Position numbers and translations under genes: made by a program. A stretch of 64,000 nucleotides of DNA from Bacteroidetes bacterium GWF2_41_31 (GTDB lineage: Bacteria > Bacteroidota > Bacteroidia > Bacteroidales > F082), in the NCBI GenBank assembly GCA_001769215.1, contig MEOL01000017.1:1-64000 (forward strand), in the 5' to 3' direction. The stretch's first letter is position 1, and the number at the start of each line of letters is the position of its first letter. Below, one piece after another: positions 62,946 to 64,000 of the stretch. The notes below the pieces were generated by a model. It saw nothing but the letters and a program-made list of their open reading frames with translations, searched no databases and was not told the origin of the DNA.

Positions 62946-62976
62946 TTTACAAACGCCCTTTTTCGTGGTAGTTTTG
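62946..62976 (+). promoter_or_regulatory. Promoter of small repeat protein 3
   Basis: TTTA (62946-62949), 19 bp, TAGTTTTG (62969-62976), as in copies 1 and 2. Confidence 0.7.
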
Positions 62977-63012
62977 CTTCAGAAACTAAGAAACTTTAAA
63001 ATATATAACGTC

Positions 63013-63348
63013 ATGAAAACACTTGTTAAATACTCAATCGCTCTTACACTGCTCACCTTAGTACTCAATGTAAATGCCAACACACCTCCAACCATAGCTG
63101 CTTTACCAGAAGAAGCTTATATCGATGATATCCCATTCAACACCGGACAAATTTTCGATAGCCTGGTTGATGTTTCATTAACAGACACTTACCAGTTAAC
63201 GGATGAGAGTTACATCAGCGATATTCCATTCAACACATCAGAAGTTGCAGCAGATTCAATGGAAATGGAAACTTCGGAATTTAATCTGGACAATGAAACC
63301 TACATCGACGATATTCCCTTCTCGACTAAAGAAATAGCCAAAATGTAA
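63013..63348 (+). CDS. Small exported YIxDIPFxT repeat protein, copy 3
   Basis: An intact 111-residue paralogue of the 52058 protein. It has a signal peptide (MKTLVKYSIALTLLTLVLN, cleavage near NANT), then EEAYIDDIPFNT, ESYISDIPFNT and ETYIDDIPFST at regular spacing, and an acidic mature part. It is closer to copy 2 than to copy 1 in the first 80 residues. The start at ATG 63013 is shared by all copies; a longer frame upstream runs into the promoter. Function unknown. Confidence 0.85.
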   Translation: MKTLVKYSIALTLLTLVLNVNANTPPTIAALPEEAYIDDIPFNTGQIFDSLVDVSLTDTYQLTDESYISDIPFNTSEVAADSMEMETSEFNLDNETYIDDIPFSTKEIAKM

Positions 63349-63380
63349 TCTTCACTCTCAATATAGCTCCCATAGCCTTC

Positions 63381-63406
63381 AAAAGCCACCAAAAGGGGTG
63401 GTTTTT
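63381..63406 (+). terminator. Terminator of small repeat protein 3
   Basis: AAAAGCCACC (63381-63390) pairs, with one G-T pair, with GGTGGTTTTT (63397-63406). The preceding CTCAATATAGCTCCCATAGCC segment is shared with copies 1 and 2. Confidence 0.75.
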
Positions 63407-63471
63407 GTTGTTATAATCAATGCGGTGGGCTCAAATTCACGGCAATGGATGCCGTCACAATTTCCCTCCTC

Positions 63472-64000
63472 TTACAATACCAACAACCCATTTCCTTTTA
63501 AAATATCCATCGGCTTTGAATACCAAAATAGCTCGAAGTTATCAAACTGTCGCTCGTAATCTGATTTCATTTGGGCAAAGGTGAAGATCTCACTTTGGTA
63601 AATGGATGCTTTCTCCAAAAAACCGACCAGCCACTTGGATCGCGTTTCGTCTAATACGACTTCAAAAGACTTCTTTTTACCATGAAAAATCATTCTCACC
63701 ATCTGTATGTTTTCGTCGTTAAAATGCTTTTTAAAATTGATTAGTACGGGGTTCCCGCCCAGCCAAGTAATTTTGGCAGTCGGTTTGATCACCACAAATG
63801 TTTCATGTGATAAACAGTCTTTGATAACATGGCTGTTCATTTGTGTCTTGGGAACTTTAAAATCGAACCACTTTTGCAACGGAAGCTCATAGCCGATCCC
63901 TTGCATGAAATTGAAAATAGATTTCCTGAGCCCATAGCTGAACCGGCTATGGTCGATGGCGGTGGTATCGGTAAATTGGACATCGTTGTTGGCAAACGTA
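63472..64000 (-). CDS. Partial gene at the window edge, unknown
   Basis: The frame is open from the right edge to the stop at 63472, so the N-terminus lies outside the window. The visible 175 or so residues include a SRFSYGLRKSIFNFMQGIGY stretch, LGGNPVLINFKKHF and a final KGNGLLVL. No family is recognised. An internal ATG at 63904-63906 is not evidence for a start because the frame continues upstream. Confidence 0.55.
   Translation of the reverse strand, partial: TFANNDVQFTDTTAIDHSRFSYGLRKSIFNFMQGIGYELPLQKWFDFKVPKTQMNSHVIKDCLSHETFVVIKPTAKITWLGGNPVLINFKKHFNDENIQMVRMIFHGKKKSFEVVLDETRSKWLVGFLEKASIYQSEIFTFAQMKSDYERQFDNFELFWYSKPMDILKGNGLLVL

Overview
The window looks like chromosomal DNA of a Bacteroidota bacterium, probably a Bacteroidales/Marinilabiliales-type marine or sediment lineage (an inference, not a species call). 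The evidence is eight proteins with a C-terminal type IX secretion (T9SS) sorting domain, a PorP/SprF-type outer-membrane protein, outer-membrane barrels, lipoproteins, many starts without a purine-rich ribosome site, and promoters of the Bacteroidota form TTTG-N19..21-TAnnTTTG.

Layout. 1-1300: a scar made of an IS4-type transposase fragment and the 3' half of a beta-CASP metallo-beta-lactamase RNase gene. 1314-3713: a T9SS cargo protein. 4376-8906: an operon for a sodium/solute symporter with an unusual small subunit, a TPR protein and an outer-membrane porin. 9373-16272: small enzymes (SRPBCC, VOC), a NylB-like serine hydrolase, an atypical Nramp-fold transporter, a glycosyltransferase 9 and a PfkB sugar kinase. 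16331-22489: a reverse-strand operon of a type B cargo protein, a PorP/SprF partner and a large deacetylase-like cargo protein. 22757-22830: tRNA-Asn followed by tandem copies of its 3' half. 23251-26250: a Crp/Fnr regulator and three exported proteins that share a Cys-Cys motif. 26263-32546: a PAS kinase, tdk, rsmI and a NarL-type two-component pair. 32779-35278: a cargo protein and a lipoprotein. 36384-40828: nitrogen assimilation (porin-like protein, amt, glutamine synthetase, HMG-CoA-lyase-like protein). 40992-51725: a C25 gingipain-like protease, an arylsulfotransferase-like cargo protein, a Na/Pi transporter and trhO. 52058-63348: three copies of a small exported repeat protein, an ABC exporter fused to an M1 peptidase, a mobile-looking insert and more surface proteins.

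The most interesting part is the last 12 kb. Three paralogous small secreted proteins (52058, 57213, 63013) each carry spaced repeats of a YIxDIPFxT motif. All three have the same control region: two 9-bp direct repeats (CCATTCRCC type) exactly 12 bp apart, then 9 bp, then TTTA-N19-TAGTTTTG. The 9-12-9 layout is that of LytTR-family response regulator sites, so these genes look like a coordinated regulon of small secreted proteins. The middle copy is broken in its third repeat by a roughly 0.97-kb insert carrying a zinc-metallopeptidase-like gene; the missing 3' end and terminator are found again on the far side. A second candidate system is the exported Cys-Cys set at 24183-26250 (HMA-like cargo protein, Ig-like lipoprotein, barrel), which may handle a metal at the cell surface.

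All calls come from reading the sequence; no database search was run.
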